DNA of 64,000 nt from Croceitalea rosinachiae (GCF_031846445.1 NZ_JAVRHR010000002.1:62001-126000); one strand, 5' to 3'. Numbered from the stretch's first letter, positions 17,013 to 26,926 are shown. The notes: generated from the sequence alone by a model not told the origin. Translations and numbers: made by a program.

Positions 17013-18206
17013 TTAGTTAACAGTCGTTGGTTGATAGCAATTCAATATTTCGATAATTTGCCCGCACCCTTCTTCAATTTCTTCTTCCGAAATTGTTAGA
17101 GGCGGAGAAATACGAACGGCTTTAGGTTCAAATAACAACCAGAACAAAATAAGCTTTTTCCTAGCAGCAGACAATATCAAATAGTTAACAATTTCGGCAT
17201 TTTCAAATAGCATTGCCAGCATCAACCCTTTTCCTCTTATCTCCATAATCAAAGGGTGTACCAAAAACCTTTTAAACAATTTTTCTTTTACCAGTGCAAG
17301 GGCAATAAATTGATTATCAGTTAAGACCTTTAATGTGGCTAGACAGGCAGACGCTATGACAGGATTTCCGCCAAAAGTGGTAATATGACCGAGTTTAGGC
17401 TGATCTTGGAATGAGGCCATCATTTGGTGAGAGGCTACAAATGCACCTACGGGTAGCCCAGAAGCCATTCCTTTTCCAATGACTAGAATGTCTGGAGTAA
17501 TGCCATAATGCTCAAAAGCAAATAGTTTTCCTGTTCTTCCAAATCCAGGTTGAATTTCATCTAAAATTAATAAAGCACCAACTTCATCGCAGCGTTGGCG
17601 GACCTTTTTTAGGTACCCACCTTTTGGAAGGATGAAACCAGCACCACCCTGAATTGTCTCTAGTACGACCCCTGCCGTTTTGACTGTTATTTTATCTAAG
17701 TCTTCTTCAGAATTGAACTGTAAAAATGTCACATCCGGAATCAAAGGACGAAAAGCTTTTTTGCGCTCTTCAAACCCCATAATACTTAAACTGCCCATAG
17801 TGTTGCCATGATATGCATGATTTGCAGCTATAAATTGTGTGCGACCTGTAACTCTACGCGCAAGTTTTAATGCTCCTTCTATGGCTTCTGTACCTGAATT
17901 TACTAAATACGTGGTTTCTAAATTTTTGGGTAATAATGAAGCCAATAATTTGGTGTATTCAACAGCCGATTGTTGCACATATTCGCCATACACCATAACG
18001 TGCATATACTTATTTAGCTGATTTTTTATTGCTTTGACAATTTCGGGGTGACAATGACCGAGACTACAAGCCGATACTCCTGCTACAAAATCTAAATGAG
18101 CATTTCCATCGGTATCATAAATATAGCTGCCTTTGGCGTGAGATATCTCTAGTGCCAATGGGTACGGTGTGGTTTGTGCCTGGTATTTGAAGAAATCATC
18201 CTTCAT
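17013..18206 (-). CDS. Class III aminotransferase (acetylornithine/ornithine-type)
   Basis: A 397-residue PLP-dependent aminotransferase. Visible features: YIYDTDGNAHLDFVAGVSA near residue 28, the cofactor site NSGTEAIEGALKLAR (about 103-117), AYHGNTMG (131-138), D216 in LILDEIQPGFGRTGK, and the PLP lysine K245 in VIGKGMASGLPVGAF. It belongs with acetylornithine, ornithine and 4-aminobutyrate transaminases. No arginine or proline gene is nearby, so the substrate is open. It starts 15 bases after the LptA-like gene and probably belongs to that transcript. Confidence 0.85.
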   Translation of the reverse strand: MKDDFFKYQAQTTPYPLALEISHAKGSYIYDTDGNAHLDFVAGVSACSLGHCHPEIVKAIKNQLNKYMHVMVYGEYVQQSAVEYTKLLASLLPKNLETTYLVNSGTEAIEGALKLARRVTGRTQFIAANHAYHGNTMGSLSIMGFEERKKAFRPLIPDVTFLQFNSEEDLDKITVKTAGVVLETIQGGAGFILPKGGYLKKVRQRCDEVGALLILDEIQPGFGRTGKLFAFEHYGITPDILVIGKGMASGLPVGAFVASHQMMASFQDQPKLGHITTFGGNPVIASACLATLKVLTDNQFIALALVKEKLFKRFLVHPLIMEIRGKGLMLAMLFENAEIVNYLILSAARKKLILFWLLFEPKAVRISPPLTISEEEIEEGCGQIIEILNCYQPTTVN

Positions 18207-18221
18207 TTCAGTAATCTGGAA

Positions 18222-19925
18222 TTATTCGTTACTGTCCACCTTTTTTAAAAAGGATCGTTTGGTTTTTGTCGCCTTTGAATTGGGAATTTGTCCTTTTGGT
18301 TTCTCTAGAGGAGGTAGACCACTTCGTTCACGTTCCTCCGTATCAATATCCACAGGATTATCTATTCCCCTTATTTTTACAAGTTGAATGTTATTGTCAT
18401 CTTCATCAAAAATATCCTCTTTAGAATAAATACGTTCTTCACCGCGCCAGATAAAACCTTTTAGTTTTCTGCTATCAACTGGTAAATCTTCTTCAGGAAA
18501 AATATCGCCTTCTGGATTCACGAAAAAAGTAATGTCTTCAATGTCATTGTTTTCCATGAACAAGCGAATTTTGCTGCAAATGGTTTTGTCAATACCTATT
18601 AATTCATCATCATCATTGTACAAATAATAGATGACTTCTGTGTTTTTGACTAAATCAATGATTTTAAGCTCGTTTTCAATGAACTTGCCATAAAGATTTA
18701 CTCCTTTAGCTTGATTATATCCTACTTTTCCGATAGTGTCCAATGCTATGATAAAGGCATTTTCTATGACCTTTAAAGAATCCAATTTTTCAGTTTCTAA
18801 ATCAGAGATCAAATGGATGCTATCGCCTGTCATTTGATTGTCAACATTCCATAAAATAGGATCTGTAATTAATTTGGTCACTCCTGTTTTTTCAGCGGAG
18901 TGAATGGAATCACACTTACCGCTCAAATCTGTTTTGTAAAACTTTGCATTTCTGAAAGCTCGTAATATTCGTGCTTCGGGTTTCCCAGTAACTAATAGGG
19001 TATCACCATGAATATAAAGAGAATCTTGTTGTACTAGACTAATGGCAACCGCTCTTTTTGTAGCGAAAACAGAGTCTTTTTCTTTAAAAACCTCTGCATA
19101 ATGTGCTCTTATTACACCATTATTGATAGTATCTGTAACCTTGATGTTATTGGTAGCCGAGGCAAATGATGTTGTCTTATCAAAATACACGCTATCACCT
19201 TCAATGATTCGATTGCTATAATTGATGGTGGTATTCTTTACCCCATAGCCTTGTTCTATCTTAGTATCATAAAAACCCCGTTCGCAGTAAATTGTATATT
19301 CATCGCCGACAATGGTCGATGGACCATACATATAGGCGTTTTTGGAAACCCGATAATAATCTAGTTGCTTTGAATCAATAATGTATTCTGGATTGTCAAT
19401 ATGAACGCTATCCTGAAACTGTACTTTTTTAAGCTCCATGAAATAGGTTCCAATAATACTTGTCAACGTGTTTGTCGAATCAACCACCTTACCGCCAGAA
19501 TTGTAAAAAGATTCTTGTTTTTCGCGATTAAAATAGAGAGTATCGGTAGTGAGGGTCATCTGTCCATCGGTCAAATCGACATTTTCCCAGGCCTTTGCTA
19601 ATTTGGTATTACCATCATAGTTTATTTTACCGCTGTTCATTTCGATGGAATCACCCTGTTGCAAGCGAACGTTCCCTATTGCCCTTAATTTATTTTCTGC
19701 CGAATAAAAGATTGCAATATCACACCATAAATCGGCACCTTGATGTTCAAACTGAACTTGTCTTTCATCATCTTTTGAAAAAATAGAAGCTCCAGGAAAT
19801 TGTGCTTCATCCTTTGTGAAATTGGCACCATAGACAATATTGATTTGCTTTTCTTCTTTGGCTTCTACCTGTGCATTGGTAATAAAAAAAGATATCATAA
19901 AAACGAAAACCAATAATCTTTTCAA
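18222..19925 (-). CDS. OstA/LptA-like periplasmic protein
   Basis: A protein of about 567 residues with a signal peptide (KRLLVFVFMISFFITNAQ) and an OstA/LptA-type N-terminal domain: repeated short beta motifs such as AIGNVRLQQGDSIEMNSGKI, AKAWENVDLTDGQMTLTTDT and SFASATNNIKVTDTINNGVI. This pattern is the beta-jellyroll that carries lipopolysaccharide from inner to outer membrane in LptA and LptD. It is far longer than LptA (about 185 residues) and lacks an LptD barrel, so its precise part is unknown. No ATG precedes the signal peptide; I infer a TTG start at 19925. Other TTG codons lie at 19934 and 19964. Confidence 0.8.
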   Translation of the reverse strand: MKRLLVFVFMISFFITNAQVEAKEEKQINIVYGANFTKDEAQFPGASIFSKDDERQVQFEHQGADLWCDIAIFYSAENKLRAIGNVRLQQGDSIEMNSGKINYDGNTKLAKAWENVDLTDGQMTLTTDTLYFNREKQESFYNSGGKVVDSTNTLTSIIGTYFMELKKVQFQDSVHIDNPEYIIDSKQLDYYRVSKNAYMYGPSTIVGDEYTIYCERGFYDTKIEQGYGVKNTTINYSNRIIEGDSVYFDKTTSFASATNNIKVTDTINNGVIRAHYAEVFKEKDSVFATKRAVAISLVQQDSLYIHGDTLLVTGKPEARILRAFRNAKFYKTDLSGKCDSIHSAEKTGVTKLITDPILWNVDNQMTGDSIHLISDLETEKLDSLKVIENAFIIALDTIGKVGYNQAKGVNLYGKFIENELKIIDLVKNTEVIYYLYNDDDELIGIDKTICSKIRLFMENNDIEDITFFVNPEGDIFPEEDLPVDSRKLKGFIWRGEERIYSKEDIFDEDDNNIQLVKIRGIDNPVDIDTEERERSGLPPLEKPKGQIPNSKATKTKRSFLKKVDSNE

Positions 19926-19941
19926 ATCGTACAATTTTGCC

Positions 19942-19949
19942 CAAAAGTA
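19942..19949 (-). promoter_or_regulatory. Candidate -7 element for the LptA-like gene
   Basis: On the minus strand TACTTTTG matches TAnnTTTG. It ends 16 bases before the inferred TTG start at 19925, which supports that start over the codon at 19964, which lies upstream of the element. Confidence 0.35.
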
Positions 19950-19998
19950 GGATTTTTGAAACAACTACTTATTTAGATTTAGAAAGGTTTGGGAAAAC

Positions 19999-21267
19999 CT
20001 ATCGATGTATCGTTTGGGTTCTGTCGGGTCCAACCGAAACAATCTTAATCGGAACATTGAGTTCTTTTTCAAGAAAATCGATATAATTATTTAAAGCATC
20101 GGGAAATTCTGATTCTGAAGTAAGCTGAGTCAAATCTTTGTCCCATCCTTTCATTTCTTTATAAATCGGAGTTACATTTTCAGATTCAATATTATAGGGT
20201 AGATGATTAATTTCTTCGCCTTTATATTGATAAGCGGTACAGACTTTTAGCTTTTTGAAACCACTTAGAACATCACCTTTCATCATCATTAGTTCAGTTA
20301 CTCCGTTAATTTGAACTGCATATTTTAAGGCAACCAGGTCTAACCAACCACAACGTCTTGGACGCCCAGTTGTGGCTCCAAACTCATTGCCCACGCGACC
20401 CATGGTTTGACCATCTTTATCAAACAACTCAGTTGGGAAAGGTCCACTTCCAACCCTTGTAGTATAAGCCTTGAAAATACCTAATACGCGACCAATTTTA
20501 TTAGGAGAAACACCAAGACCGGTGCATGCTCCGGCTGCTGTGGTATTAGATGAAGTCACGAAAGGATAGGTTCCAAAATCAATGTCCAATAGAGACCCTT
20601 GTGCACCTTCCGCTAATATTTTTTTTCCGTTATACATAGCAGAAAACATGAATTCTTCGCTATCTATAAATTTTAATTTTTTCAACTCTTTAACTCCTTC
20701 TAAAAATTCAGCTTCAAGTTCTTTTAAATCGTATTGGATATCGACATCATAAAAATCTATCATCGCTTCGTGTTTATTGGCCAAAGCTCGATATTTTTCC
20801 TTCCAATTTTCAAATTCCAAATCGCCAACGCGCATTCCATTTCGCCCAGTTTTATCCATATAAGTAGGGCCAATCCCTTTCAAAGTAGAACCAATCTTTG
20901 CTTTCCCTTTAGCTGCCTCAGAGGCAGCATCCAGCAGGCGATGGGTAGGCAGAATCAAATGTGCTTTTCTAGAAATAAAAAGCTTTGAAACAATATCAAT
21001 ATTGAACTTTTTGAGATTATCCAATTCTTTTTTAAAGATTACAGGGTCTATTACGACACCATTGCCAACTACATTCAAGGCGTTTTTGTGGAATATTCCT
21101 GAGGGGATGGTATGCAAAACGTGTTTGATGCCGTCAAATTCCAAGGTATGCCCTGCGTTTGGACCTCCCTGAAATCTTGCTATAATATCATAATCTTTGG
21201 TAAGAACATCAACTATTTTTCCTTTTCCTTCGTCTCCCCATTGGAGTCCAAGCAATAAATCTACCAT
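19999..21267 (-). CDS. purA: Adenylosuccinate synthetase
   Basis: A 422-residue enzyme that joins IMP and aspartate using GTP, the first committed step to AMP. The P-loop QWGDEGKGK (residues 9-17) includes catalytic D12 and K15; GGPNAGHT carries the catalytic histidine; LKGIGPTYMDKTGRNG, SNTTAAGACTGLG and VGPDRTQTI are family signatures. Length is normal. It is 13 bases after a Fur-family gene and two genes after spoT. PurA activity is inhibited by ppGpp in several bacteria, so the position next to spoT may matter. Confidence 0.97.
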   Translation of the reverse strand: MVDLLLGLQWGDEGKGKIVDVLTKDYDIIARFQGGPNAGHTLEFDGIKHVLHTIPSGIFHKNALNVVGNGVVIDPVIFKKELDNLKKFNIDIVSKLFISRKAHLILPTHRLLDAASEAAKGKAKIGSTLKGIGPTYMDKTGRNGMRVGDLEFENWKEKYRALANKHEAMIDFYDVDIQYDLKELEAEFLEGVKELKKLKFIDSEEFMFSAMYNGKKILAEGAQGSLLDIDFGTYPFVTSSNTTAAGACTGLGVSPNKIGRVLGIFKAYTTRVGSGPFPTELFDKDGQTMGRVGNEFGATTGRPRRCGWLDLVALKYAVQINGVTELMMMKGDVLSGFKKLKVCTAYQYKGEEINHLPYNIESENVTPIYKEMKGWDKDLTQLTSESEFPDALNNYIDFLEKELNVPIKIVSVGPDRTQTIHR

Positions 21268-21280
21268 GAAGTTTTTTTGG

Positions 21281-21736
21281 TTATTCGGTTAGGTTTTCTT
21301 CTTTGTTTCTGGTTCCGTAGAAGTATAATGAATGGTTGTTAATCTTAATATCAAAAACCTCTTCAATTGTTTTTTTTATCGACTGAATACGCGGATCACA
21401 AAACTCCACGACCTCACCAGTATCAGTTAAAATGACATGATCATGCTGACGATCAAAATAAGACTTTTCGTATTGTGCTTGATTTTTACCAAATTGATGT
21501 TTTCTGACCAACTTGCAATCTAATAGTAATTCAATTGTATTGTAAAGCGTAGCCCTGCTTACCCGATAATTTTTGGTCTTCATTTTAATGTACAAAGATT
21601 CTACATCAAAATGATCATCACTTTCATAAATTTCTTGTAAAATAGCGTAACGTTCAGGCGTTTTTCGATGCCCGTTTTCTTCTAAAAACGAGGTAAAAAC
21701 ATTTTTTACAATCTCTTGATTTTTAACGTTGCCCAT
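21281..21736 (-). CDS. Fur-family transcriptional regulator lacking the structural cysteines
   Basis: A 151-residue protein. The N-terminal winged helix has HRKTPERYAILQEIYESDDH and VSRATLYNTIELLLDCKLVR, typical of Fur/PerR/Zur. The dimer domain keeps QHDHVILTDTGEVVEF and NNHSLYFYG, but the CxxC pairs that bind structural zinc in most Fur proteins are absent: the first position reads TDTGEV, and no CxxC occurs at the C-terminus. The regulatory metal ligands (HDH, later His and Glu) appear present. I choose the ATG at 21736; an in-frame TTG at 21757 would add seven residues. It lies between spoT and purA in one likely transcript. Which metal or signal it senses is unknown. Confidence 0.85.
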   Translation of the reverse strand: MGNVKNQEIVKNVFTSFLEENGHRKTPERYAILQEIYESDDHFDVESLYIKMKTKNYRVSRATLYNTIELLLDCKLVRKHQFGKNQAQYEKSYFDRQHDHVILTDTGEVVEFCDPRIQSIKKTIEEVFDIKINNHSLYFYGTRNKEENLTE

Positions 21737-21772
21737 AGTGATAATACTATCTTGCAAATGTACAGCTAAAAA

Positions 21773-23977
21773 TTATATTCTGGTGATTTTATCAATGCCT
21801 CCGATTTGCTTAAGATTAGCGGTTAATTTTTTGAGGATGGCATTATTTTTTACTACCACTGTTATTTTCCCGGTAAAAGTACCACCATTAGTACTAAAAT
21901 TAAGATTTCGCATATTTACATGCATATTGTCTGAGATAATATTGGTGATTTCATTGATAAGACCAAGGTTGTCTATGCCCGTTATCTGTATATCTGCAGT
22001 AAACTCTTCTTGAGTTGAATCTATCCATTTTGCACTCATTATGCGATATGCATAATTTGATTGCAGTGAGATTGAATTTGGACAGTTCTTGGTATGTACT
22101 TTAATGCCATCGCTAACACTAACAAAACCAAAAACCTCATCTCCTGGTATTGGGTTACAACATTGTGATAGTTTATAAGGTAGTTTTTCTTCTTCACCAC
22201 CAAAAACAAGCATGTCATAGTTAGTTGTGATTTCATCTTTGTTTACATCTTCAAGTGCAGGGGTGCGCCTAATCTTGTTTTTAAAGAAATTAAGAAATGC
22301 ATTGTTGTAAGATGATGCGAACTCTTTTATTTTTTGATTGTCAATAATTCCATTACCTACTCTAAAGAAAAGATCAAGGCTGGTCTTTAATTTAAAAAAG
22401 ATGACCATTTTGTTGACAACATCTTCATTCAAGTTGACTTTTTGTGACTTTAACTTGCGCCTTAATATTTCTTTGCCCTCGTCTGCAACTTCTCTTTTTT
22501 CCTCCCGCAATGATGACTTTATCTTTGCTCTCGCTCTAGCAGTACTGGCATAGTCCAACCAATTTTGATTGGGTTTTGCACTTTCCGATGTCATAATTTC
22601 GACTTGATCGCCACTATGCAATATGGTATTGAGAGGCACGAGTTTCCCGTTTACTTTAGCTCCCCGAGTTTTCATTCCTACCTCTGTATGTATATGAAAC
22701 GCAAAATCTAATGGGGTTGCTCCTTTAGGTAATGATTTTAGCTCCCCTTTAGGGGTAAATACAAAAATCTCTTTAGAATATAAATTGAGTTTAAATTCTT
22801 CAACAAAATCAACTGCATTACTGTTGGCACTTTCCAAGGCTTCTTGTAATCTATTGAGCCAAACTTCAATACCTTGTTCTTTCTGTTCGCCATGTTTGTA
22901 TTTAAAGTGCGCTGCATAGCCTTTTTCGGCGATTTCATGCATACGTTCACTACGTATTTGTACTTCTACCCACTTGCCTTCAGGCCCCATTACAGTAATA
23001 TGCAGTGCTTCATAACCTGTAGATTTAGGTGAAGTGATCCAGTCTCTAAGTCTTACTGGGTTTGGCGTAAAATGATCGGTTACAATGGAATAAATTTTCC
23101 ATGCAATAAACTTCTCATTCTTTCTGTCTGCGCTATAAATTATTCTGATGGCAAATTTGTCATAGATTTCATCAAAAGCAACATTTTGGGCTATCATTTT
23201 TCTTCTAATTGAGAAAATGGACTTCATGCGTCCCTTGATAGTATAGTTAAGCTTTTCGGTATCTAAAGAATCTCCAATTACTTTTGTAAAAGAACTGATA
23301 TATGCTTTTTGTTCTTCTTCGGTATCTTCAATTTTATTGAAAATATCATCATAGACTTCAGGTTCAGTATATTTTAAACTGAGATCCTCAAGTTGAGTTT
23401 TGATATTGTAAAGTCCTATGCGATGAGCTAAAGGAGCATAGATGTATAGGGTTTCAGAAGCAATTTTTACTTGCTTATGCTCTGGCATGGAGTCCATAGT
23501 GAGCATATTGTGATAACGGTCAGCTATTTTAATGATGATTACCCGAACATCATCGTTTAAAGTCAATAACATCTTTCTAAAATTCTCAGCTTGCTGACTT
23601 ATATTTTTGTCTTTTTTAAGATGCGCAATTTTAGTGAGTCCATCTACAATACGAGCGACGGTTTCACCGAACATTCGTTCAATATCATCTAGCGTGTACG
23701 GTGTATCTTCCACAACATCATGGAGCAGGGCAGAGGCAATTGAAACGGCATCAAGGCCAATCTCCGCAGCTACAATTTTAGCCACGGCTATGGGGTGAAA
23801 AATATAAGCTTCACCTGACTTTCTTCGCTGTTCTTTATGGGCATCAACGGCAACATCAAAAGCGGAGCGTATCAGTTTCTTATCCGATGGGGTAAGCGTT
23901 TGATAGCTAATGCGAAGCAATTCTTTGTATTGCTTTGCAATCTGCTTGTTTTCTAATTCGATAGCCGCTTCAGTCAT
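21773..23977 (-). CDS. spoT: Bifunctional (p)ppGpp synthetase/hydrolase (RelA/SpoT)
   Basis: A 734-residue stringent-response enzyme. Parts in order: HD hydrolase domain with intact H86-D87 in ALLHDVVEDTP, synthetase domain with FAIRIIYSADRK, RLRDWITSPKSTGYEALH and VEVQIRSERMHEIAEKGYAAH, a TGS domain (IFVFTPKGELKSLPKGATPL), a conserved cysteine segment (CCNPIPGDEVFGFV), and a C-terminal ACT domain with GLINEITNIISDNMHVNMRN. An intact HD motif and the synthetase motif argue for both activities, so it is the long Rel-type enzyme. It precedes the Fur-family gene by 15 bases. Confidence 0.96.
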   Translation of the reverse strand: MTEAAIELENKQIAKQYKELLRISYQTLTPSDKKLIRSAFDVAVDAHKEQRRKSGEAYIFHPIAVAKIVAAEIGLDAVSIASALLHDVVEDTPYTLDDIERMFGETVARIVDGLTKIAHLKKDKNISQQAENFRKMLLTLNDDVRVIIIKIADRYHNMLTMDSMPEHKQVKIASETLYIYAPLAHRIGLYNIKTQLEDLSLKYTEPEVYDDIFNKIEDTEEEQKAYISSFTKVIGDSLDTEKLNYTIKGRMKSIFSIRRKMIAQNVAFDEIYDKFAIRIIYSADRKNEKFIAWKIYSIVTDHFTPNPVRLRDWITSPKSTGYEALHITVMGPEGKWVEVQIRSERMHEIAEKGYAAHFKYKHGEQKEQGIEVWLNRLQEALESANSNAVDFVEEFKLNLYSKEIFVFTPKGELKSLPKGATPLDFAFHIHTEVGMKTRGAKVNGKLVPLNTILHSGDQVEIMTSESAKPNQNWLDYASTARARAKIKSSLREEKREVADEGKEILRRKLKSQKVNLNEDVVNKMVIFFKLKTSLDLFFRVGNGIIDNQKIKEFASSYNNAFLNFFKNKIRRTPALEDVNKDEITTNYDMLVFGGEEEKLPYKLSQCCNPIPGDEVFGFVSVSDGIKVHTKNCPNSISLQSNYAYRIMSAKWIDSTQEEFTADIQITGIDNLGLINEITNIISDNMHVNMRNLNFSTNGGTFTGKITVVVKNNAILKKLTANLKQIGGIDKITRI

Positions 23978-24021
23978 TGAATATTAAAATTAATGTAATC
24001 TTAACAGCTTAGCAACAAATA

Positions 24022-25254
24022 TTATGCCTTTAAATTGCGGATGCGCTCTATTAATGGCGGATGTGAGTAATGCATAAAAACGTATGCAGGATGCGGAGTT
24101 AAATTACTCAAACTATTTTTGGATAGTTTTTTTAAAGATGTGATCAAAGGAATCGCTTCAAAAGTCTCTTTGGCATAATCATCTGCTTGAAATTCAAACT
24201 TCCGAGAAAGATAATTCATGGCTAGACCAGTAATTGCCGAAATTGGGCTGTAAAGTAGCGCAAAACCGATTAAAGCAGCATGGAAACTAGGCTTCTGAAC
24301 TCCGATAGCTAATGATAAATCAGGATTGTTTACAAAAAGAGATAAAACAAAAAGTGTTAGTCCAGTTAGCAATATTGATGCTATAAGATTAAAAATGATG
24401 TGCTTTCTCTTATAATGGCCAACCTCATGGGCCAAAACCGCAACGATTTCATCTTCATCTAAATCATTGATAAGCGTATCAAAAAGGGTAACTCTTTTTT
24501 GTTTTCCAAAACCTGAAAAGTAAGCATTCGCTTTAGTAGACCGTTTTGAACCATCGATAACAAAAACGTTTTTAAGCTCAAAACCTACTTTTTTGGCATA
24601 TCCCTCAATGGCATCTTTTAAATTCCCGGCTTCGAGTGGAGTTTGTTTGTTAAAAAGTGGAACAATGAGCTTGCTATAAAACAGGTTCATAAGAAGCATT
24701 AGAATGATAAAAACTCCCCACGCATACAACCAAAAGTCGGGTCCTGACCATTGCAGAATCCAGATGACCAAAGCCAATATGCCACCGCCTAAAATGGCGG
24801 TCATCAACCATCCTTTTAAGATATCAATAAAAAAAAGTTTTTTAGTAGTCTTATTGAACCCAAACTTTTCTTCAATTGCGAAAGTTTGGTACAAAGAGAA
24901 AGGCAACGAAATTATGCTATTGCCAAAAACCAAAATACCAAAAAAGAACAATGCCATGATAATAGGGTTCTCTGTAAAGCCTCTAACTATAGCATCTAAC
25001 CATTCAAAGCCACCAAAAAACAAGAAACCTAGAGTGATGAGTAACGAAAACACATCGCTTAATATTCCAAAACGGTAATTGGTCGTTTTATAAGCTTGCG
25101 ACTTATTATATTCTTCTTTATCAAAAACATCACTGAGTTCATTTGGAATACTTTCTTTAAAACGCTTTGCATTCAAATAATCTAGCAAAAAATCAATTAG
25201 AAATTGAATAATCAAAATGGCAATAATCGAATAAAATAGGGAACTGCTATTCAT
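24022..25254 (-). CDS. M48 family metallopeptidase (Ste24-type)
   Basis: A 410-residue integral membrane protease. The zinc motif HEVGH is H276-E277-H280 in AVLAHEVGHYKRKH, followed by a third ligand region (SRKFEFQADDYA). At least six hydrophobic segments are seen. It has the N-terminal extension and the loop FSLYQTFAIEEKFGFNKTT that are typical of Ste24/CAAX-protease relatives. In bacteria such enzymes act in membrane protein quality control; the substrate here is unknown. It starts five bases after the RNA methyltransferase gene and precedes spoT by 44 bases. Confidence 0.92.
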   Translation of the reverse strand: MNSSSLFYSIIAILIIQFLIDFLLDYLNAKRFKESIPNELSDVFDKEEYNKSQAYKTTNYRFGILSDVFSLLITLGFLFFGGFEWLDAIVRGFTENPIIMALFFFGILVFGNSIISLPFSLYQTFAIEEKFGFNKTTKKLFFIDILKGWLMTAILGGGILALVIWILQWSGPDFWLYAWGVFIILMLLMNLFYSKLIVPLFNKQTPLEAGNLKDAIEGYAKKVGFELKNVFVIDGSKRSTKANAYFSGFGKQKRVTLFDTLINDLDEDEIVAVLAHEVGHYKRKHIIFNLIASILLTGLTLFVLSLFVNNPDLSLAIGVQKPSFHAALIGFALLYSPISAITGLAMNYLSRKFEFQADDYAKETFEAIPLITSLKKLSKNSLSNLTPHPAYVFMHYSHPPLIERIRNLKA

Positions 25255-25259
25255 GAAAT

Positions 25260-26054
25260 TTAGAATCCGCGTTGGCGCTTGGCCTCAAATATAAGTATTG
25301 CTGCCGACACCGAAACATTCATGGAGTCAATCTCACCTTGCATCGGAATTATTAGGTTTTGGTCTGAATTTTCTAACCAGCTGTTGCTTAAACCAGTAGC
25401 TTCTGAACCTACCACAATTGCTGTTGCATCTGTGTAATCTGTATTTATGTAGTTATCTGAAGCTGTAAGAGCAGCGCAACAGATTTTAATATTATTTTCT
25501 TTTAAAAAAGTGATGATTTCGTCCGTTGTGCCCATTCCAACCTGCCTGGTGAAAACACAACCCACACTTGATCTAATGATGTTGGGGTTGTAAAGATCAG
25601 TATTAGCATTAGCAATAACTACCACATCTAAATTGGCAGCATCAGCAGTACGGAGTAGCGCACCGATATTACCTGGTTTTTCAGGGGCTTCAGCTACTAA
25701 AACCAGGGGTTTTTTTGTTTGGAACGTAATAGCTTTCAAAGCATGAGGTTTGGCTTTTGCAATAGCCAGAATACCTTCAGTGGTTTTACGATAAGCCAAT
25801 TTTTCATAAACTGGTTTGGATATTTGGATGGTTGGATGACTCGATTTTTGGAACCATTCCGTATCATCTCTTAATTCTTGACAAACCATTAAAGTCTTTA
25901 TGGTATACCCACCTTTTAGCGCTAATTCTAATTCTCGTTGACCTTCAATAATAAAAAGGCCTGACTTTTTTCGCTCACGAGACTTTTCTTTGAGTTGTAA
26001 TACCTTCTTTATCAAAGGGTTTTGAAGACTGGTGATTATTTTTTGTTCCTCCAC
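25260..26054 (-). CDS. TrmH-family RNA 2'-O-methyltransferase
   Basis: A 264-residue SpoU/TrmH methyltransferase. It has an N-terminal RNA-binding module (ITSLQNPLIKKVLQLKEKSR) and a SPOUT catalytic domain with the three motifs APEKPGNIGALLRTADA, VVGSEATGLS and IPMQGEIDSMNVSVSAA, which form the SAM-binding knot. It methylates a ribose in rRNA or tRNA; which one is not clear, and RlmB or TsnR are relatives. The start is GTG at 26052-26054, since no ATG lies before the RNA-binding module. It heads the long minus-strand run. Confidence 0.9.
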   Translation of the reverse strand: MEEQKIITSLQNPLIKKVLQLKEKSRERKKSGLFIIEGQRELELALKGGYTIKTLMVCQELRDDTEWFQKSSHPTIQISKPVYEKLAYRKTTEGILAIAKAKPHALKAITFQTKKPLVLVAEAPEKPGNIGALLRTADAANLDVVVIANANTDLYNPNIIRSSVGCVFTRQVGMGTTDEIITFLKENNIKICCAALTASDNYINTDYTDATAIVVGSEATGLSNSWLENSDQNLIIPMQGEIDSMNVSVSAAILIFEAKRQRGF

Positions 26055-26122
26055 GGCTTAAAAATAAGTATTCGCGTAATTTTAATAGATACTATCCGAC
26101 AGAAATTGTAAATAACAAAACC

Positions 26123-26926
26123 ATGAAGATTTTTTCTTTTCTATTACTGACATTATTTATTGTATCGTGTAAGCAAACCCCAAAAGAATCGGCTATTCCT
26201 GCTGAAACCAAAGTAGAAGAAAAAATTATAACGAAAACCTATCCAGAGGGCTTGGTGGTTGTCTTTGATGCACACGGCGGACTTGACTTGTGGAAAAAGC
26301 AGCGTACCCTTATTTATACCATTTCCAAGGCGGATAATCCGGAAACACATACCACGGACCTATGGAATAGAAAAGACCGAATTGATACGGATCAATTTTC
26401 AATGGGTTTTGATGGTAAACCTTGGTTGTTAGACAGTAATGAAAATTATGAAGGTAATGTAGAATTTTACCATAACCTTATGTTCTATTTCTACGCTATG
26501 CCTTTTGTTTTGGCAGATGATGGTATTGTGTACGGAGAAACTGAAGATTTGGTTTTTGATGGGATTACTTATCCAGGAATAAGTATTAGTTATAATAGTG
26601 GAGTAGGTACAACCCCTAAAGACGAGTATTTTATTCACTATGACGCTGAAACTAATCAAATGGCTTGGTTAGGCTATACCGTTACCTATCGTAGCGGTGA
26701 AAAATCAGATAATGTAAAGTGGATTCGCTATGATGATTGGGCACCTGTCAATGGTTTGGCTTTGCCAAAATCAATTACTTGGCATAATTACGAAGGTCGT
26801 AATATCAAAGAGGCTAGAAATACGGTGGAGTTTGAAAACATTTCAGTTAGTGAGGCGAAACTTTCTGACGATTTCTACGTGAAGCCTGAAAGGGCGGTTT
26901 ATTGGGAGAAGCCTAAAGAAGAGTAG
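26123..26926 (+). CDS. DUF6503-type lipoprotein
   Basis: A 267-residue protein with a lipoprotein signal (MKIFSFLLLTLFIVSCKQT; lipobox IVSC, Cys16). The mature part has many aromatic and acidic residues, with YPEGLVVVFDAHGGLDLWKK near residue 45 and TTDLWNRKDRIDTDQFSMGFDGKPW further on. It looks beta-rich and resembles the uncharacterised DUF6503 proteins of Flavobacteriaceae, where the HGGLDLW phrase is common. It is probably attached to the outer membrane or facing the periplasm; its ligand is unknown. It stands alone between divergent and convergent minus-strand genes. Confidence 0.7.
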   Translation: MKIFSFLLLTLFIVSCKQTPKESAIPAETKVEEKIITKTYPEGLVVVFDAHGGLDLWKKQRTLIYTISKADNPETHTTDLWNRKDRIDTDQFSMGFDGKPWLLDSNENYEGNVEFYHNLMFYFYAMPFVLADDGIVYGETEDLVFDGITYPGISISYNSGVGTTPKDEYFIHYDAETNQMAWLGYTVTYRSGEKSDNVKWIRYDDWAPVNGLALPKSITWHNYEGRNIKEARNTVEFENISVSEAKLSDDFYVKPERAVYWEKPKEE

